Below are positions 61,046 through 64,000 of a DNA stretch of 64,000 nucleotides, piece after piece (position 1 is the stretch's first letter; every line of letters begins with the position of its first letter). The position numbers and the translations under genes were made by a program. Under the pieces are notes generated by a model that made no database searches, had not been told where the DNA came from, and saw nothing but the letters and a program-made list of their open reading frames with translations. The stretch is from Paratinospora sagittata (lineage: Eukaryota; Streptophyta; Magnoliopsida; Ranunculales; Menispermaceae). The stretch covers positions 12,344,019 through 12,408,018 of the forward strand of contig CM069608.1 of assembly GCA_035771175.1 (NCBI GenBank), given 5' to 3'.

Positions 61046-61078
61046 CTCTACCCCCCTTAAAGGGATTTTGCCCTTTTA

Positions 61079-61576
61079 TCAATTTAAGTAGTTATGATGG
61101 TTATCTGCTTGAGATTCACTGCCGGCGTCATCTTTTGCGAGTTCAAGGTAGTGCTTGTATGGTCCCTGAATAGCACTGTGGCCGGTGGAATCCTCATTAT
61201 CATAAAACCATAGAGAGCAAATGGAATCAGACTCATTCTCTAGAGATTCCAACCTTTGCATAACAGATGGTGGTGGAGGGCGCTGGTTACATCGTTTGAG
61301 GGGAGGTAGGTTGAGCGGTGGAATACTTTTTCGTGCTGTTGCTCGAATTCGGCCGCCTGGCAATTTTGGTAGAAAGTCTTGCCAAAATGAGGGCACGAGA
61401 TTGTTACGAAAAAGCCATGCACACTCTGGCGATATGGATCGCTATCTGTGTGGTGATGGAGTTGGTGATGTAAAGTAGCTGTGACTTGACTATGCTTCTT
61501 GAGAAGTAGTCACAGGTTGCCAAGGAGGCCACTGCGTGTGTGCATCACTATATCCATTGATATTATTTTCAGACAT
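61079..61576 (-). pseudogene. extra sense ORF between pol and 3' LTR of the Gypsy element
   Basis: From ATG at 61576 (MSENNINGYSDAHTQWPPWQ) a single frame runs about 165 codons to a stop at 61079. Only two TAG codons (61490-61492 and 61442-61444) interrupt it, both explainable as CAG to TAG. The protein is Pro- and Ser-rich at its start, has a basic centre (GRIRATARKSIPPLNLPPLK), then an acidic C-terminal part. I recognise no family and can only guess at a role. It lies downstream of the chromodomain and upstream of the polypurine tract, in the sense orientation, where most elements of this clade have untranslated sequence. Confidence 0.5.
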
Positions 61577-61684
61577 CTGCGTAGTTATTCAAGTGAAACA
61601 ATGTATTAAGACAGGTGTAAACAATGTTTCATCCTGTTATTGATAAGTGAAAGTAGACAATGTATCACATCATCAGTTGGTACT

Positions 61685-64000
61685 AGAAAACAATTCAGGG
61701 TATTTCTGTTTAATTGTTGATTCTAGCTCCCATGTAGCTTCCTCTATGCCGTGGTGATCCCAGAGCACTTTCACAAGTGGAATGCTACGTCGCCGCAGTT
61801 CTTGAGTTTTTTTTATCTAAAATCTGTATCGCTCTCTCTTGATATTTATTTCCTTCCTCAACCTGAACTTCGACTAAAGGGATGATATGCGAAGGATCAG
61901 GACGACACTTGCGAAGCACAGAGACGTGAAAAATGTCATGAACTTTAGGCATGGATGATGGAAGGGACAGACGATAAGCAAGTTTGCCAATACGTTCAAT
62001 GATCTGAAATGGACCGATATACAGCGGGGAGAGCTTTCCTTTGATCCCAAAACATTTGACACCTCTTGTGGGCTGGACTTTTAGAAAAACAAAGTCCCCC
62101 AATCAAATTCTAGAGGCTGTATTCGCTTGTCAGCATAGTTCTTCTGTCAACTTTGTGCAACACAAAGTCGTTCCTTTACTAGTGTGATCTTCTCAGAAGT
62201 CTCTTGAACTAGTTCAGGGCCTAACTGCGGTCGATCTGCCATATCTAACCAGCATACCGGAGATCTGCAAGGGCGACCATAGAGAGCCTCGTACGGTGCC
62301 ATGCCGATACTAGTTTGGTAGCTGTAGTTGTATGCAAACTCAGCTAAATGTAAATACTTTGCCCAGCCGTCATTAAAGTCCAAAATGCAGCATCGTAACA
62401 TGTCTTCTAAGATTTGGATAAGCTGCTCTGACTGCCCATCAGTCTGAGGGTGGAAGGCTATGCTCATAGTGATCTTAGAACCCATTCTACTCTGGAAGCT
62501 TGTCCAAAAGCTTGATGTGAATCGAGGGTCTCGATCAGAGACGATTGTGAGTGGTATGCCATGAAGGCGTACGATCTCCATTTCATATAGTTCTGCAAGT
62601 TTGGCGGGGTTATCCGTGAACTTTATTGGCAAGAAGTGTGCAGACTTTGTAAGTCTGTCAATGATAACCCAGATAGCATCTTGCCCTTTATTGTTTCGAG
62701 GTAAGGCTGTGACAAAATCCATTGCGATGTTCTCCCATTTCCATTCTCCAATAGGTAACGGCTAGAGAAGTCCAGAGGGAAGCCTTCGTTCTGCCTTAAC
62801 TTTCTGGCAAATGAAACATCGAGCAACGAAGTCTGCAATTTCCTTCTTTATTCCAGAAAACCAGAATTGTCGCTTGACATCCTTGTACATCTTGTCACCC
62901 CCAGGATGCATAGCGTACCTCGAACAGTGCATCTCAGTAAGCACTTCTTTCCGAACCTCAGGATCGCTCGGTAGACAGAGACGTTTGTTATAGAAAACAG
63001 CCCCGTCTTCTGAGACCGACCAATGAGGAAGGTCTTGTCCGCTGAGTAGAAGTTTTCGTTTCTTCATTAACATAGGGTCATTGGCTTGAGCTGCTGAAAT
63101 CTTTCGAACAAGCTCGGAGTTGGCTGATAATTGAGAGAGTCGTGGTCGCGATCCCTTTTCGTTCAGTTGTAGGTTAAAGTTCTCCATCTCTGTAGCCAAC
63201 TTCTCCATTTCGTAGTTAAGAGTGCAAGCAACATAAGATTTTCTACTAAGGGCATCGGCCACAACATTGGCCTTTCCGGGATGGTACTGGAGTTGAAAGT
63301 CATAATCTTTCAAGAATTCTAACCATCGTCTTTGGCGGAGGTTTAGGTCTCTCTAAGTGTATATGTACTTAAGACTCTTGTGATCTGAGAAGACCTCGAA
63401 CCGTTCACCGTATAGGTAATGACGCCATAATTTCAGTGCAAATACGACAGCTGCATGTTCCAAGTCATGTGTTGGGTAATTACCCTCATGAATCTTCAGT
63501 TGCCTCGAGGCATATGCAACAACTTGGCCGTCTTGCATGAGTATGACACCTAAGCCTTGAAGAGAGGCATCGGTGTATAGTGAAAATATAATTGCATTTC
63601 TGGGAGTGATAAGTACAGGTGCCGTGGTGAGGCGTTTCTTCAATTCCTGAAAGGATGCTTCACAGACGGGATTTCAGATGAATCGTACGTCTTTTCGAGT
63701 GAGCTTGGTCATAGGTTTAGCAATCTTTGAGAAGTCCTTGATGAAGCGTCTGTAATAGCCAGCCAAACCAAGAAAACTTCTAATCTGAGTAACAGTGGTA
63801 GGCTGCTTCCAGGTTAAAACTGCTTCAACCTTAGAAGGATCTACCTCAATGCCATTACCAGAAACCACATGGCCTAGGAATTGAACTCGCTTCGCCCAAA
63901 ATTCGCACTTACTCAACTTTGCATACAGTTGGTGGCTTCTCAAGGTCTGGAGGACTATCTTCAAATGTATTTTATGGTCTTTCTCGGTTGAGTAATATAT
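61685..64000 (-). pseudogene. Tekay/Del-like Gypsy pol: RT end, RNase H, integrase, chromodomain
   Basis: Minus-strand pol entering from the window edge just after the RT active site. Order: RT thumb ([40 protein letters not shown]; 63960-63680), RNase H ([17 protein letters not shown] near 63595; HPGKANVVADALSRK near 63250), integrase zinc finger (H..H..CFICQKV near 62830), integrase core (MDFVTALPRNNKGQDAIWVI; IVSDRDPRFTSSFW; AFHPQTDGQSEQLIQILED; 62722-62400), C-terminal GPFQIIERIGKLAYRL (61990-62020) and a chromodomain-like tail (SIPLVKVLWDHHGIEEATWE, 61720-61780) reached by a frameshift in an A run near 61810. In-frame stops lie at 63674, 63353, 62762 and 62147. The motif set identifies a chromovirus. 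Inactive as it stands. Confidence 0.9.

Noticed and set aside
61221..61478. Plus-strand ORF opposite the Gypsy downstream ORF
   Set aside because: The sense frame extends further, starts at an ATG in the right place, and its stops are explained by deamination; the plus-strand frame is most likely its shadow.
1..64000. Search for canonical tRNA, rRNA and known microRNA genes
   Set aside because: Only tRNA-derived SINE promoters were seen; no intact cloverleaf, rRNA segment or recognised precursor was found by eye.

Overview
The window is nuclear DNA of a flowering plant, most likely a eudicot. It is AT-rich, gene-poor and packed with plant-specific Copia and Gypsy LTR retrotransposons, a plant L1-type LINE, tRNA-derived SINEs, MITEs and a CACTA transposon. 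The species cannot be named from the sequence. Only one convincing intact host gene is present: an intronless AP2/ERF (DREB-type, HARDY/ERF024-like) transcription factor at 49018-49569 on the minus strand. Almost everything else is transposable-element sequence in various states of decay.

Layout. 409-6918 is a complete but degenerate Copia element with matching 5-bp target duplications. Its interior carries a long run of short hairpins and an antisense, intron-containing ORF. 7.1-14.3 kb holds a MITE, an LTR fragment and the tail and LTR of a chromodomain Gypsy element; two solo LTRs of one other family inserted into that LTR 111 bp apart in the same orientation, each with its own target duplication. 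14.6-18.1 kb holds a SINE and a third solo LTR. 18.9-25.7 kb is a mosaic of a minus-strand Tork-like Copia remnant split by a Copia-type LTR, a Gypsy LTR fragment and a plus-strand Copia remnant. 25.7-34.4 kb is a minus-strand LINE (ORF1 and ORF2, ATGA overlap) split by another LTR. 34.6-37.1 kb is a small non-autonomous LTR element (TRIM/LARD type) with a MITE in its 3' LTR. 38-40.6 kb holds MITEs and SINE-like repeats. 41.2-46.1 kb is a CACTA element that carries exons of a host gene resembling a BEACH/WD40 protein (GFS12-like). 46.2-53 kb is the quieter region around the ERF gene. 53.2-54.9 kb is a degenerate CACTA-type transposase gene with a triplicated 5' part. 55.1-59.6 kb is a cluster of LTRs with palindrome arrays, and 59.6-64 kb is a minus-strand Tekay/Del-like Gypsy element running off the window.

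How the parts relate. The nesting gives a relative chronology, for example SIRE-like LTR into LINE, MITE into TRIM LTR, and Gypsy into SIRE-like LTR. No operon or multi-gene pathway is present. The most unusual signals are the hairpin train in the Copia element at 409-6918, the antisense spliced ORF that interrupts it, the palindrome arrays inside several unrelated LTR families, the host-gene capture by the CACTA element, and an extra sense ORF between the chromodomain and the 3' LTR of the Gypsy element, whose stop codons all fit cytosine-deamination decay.
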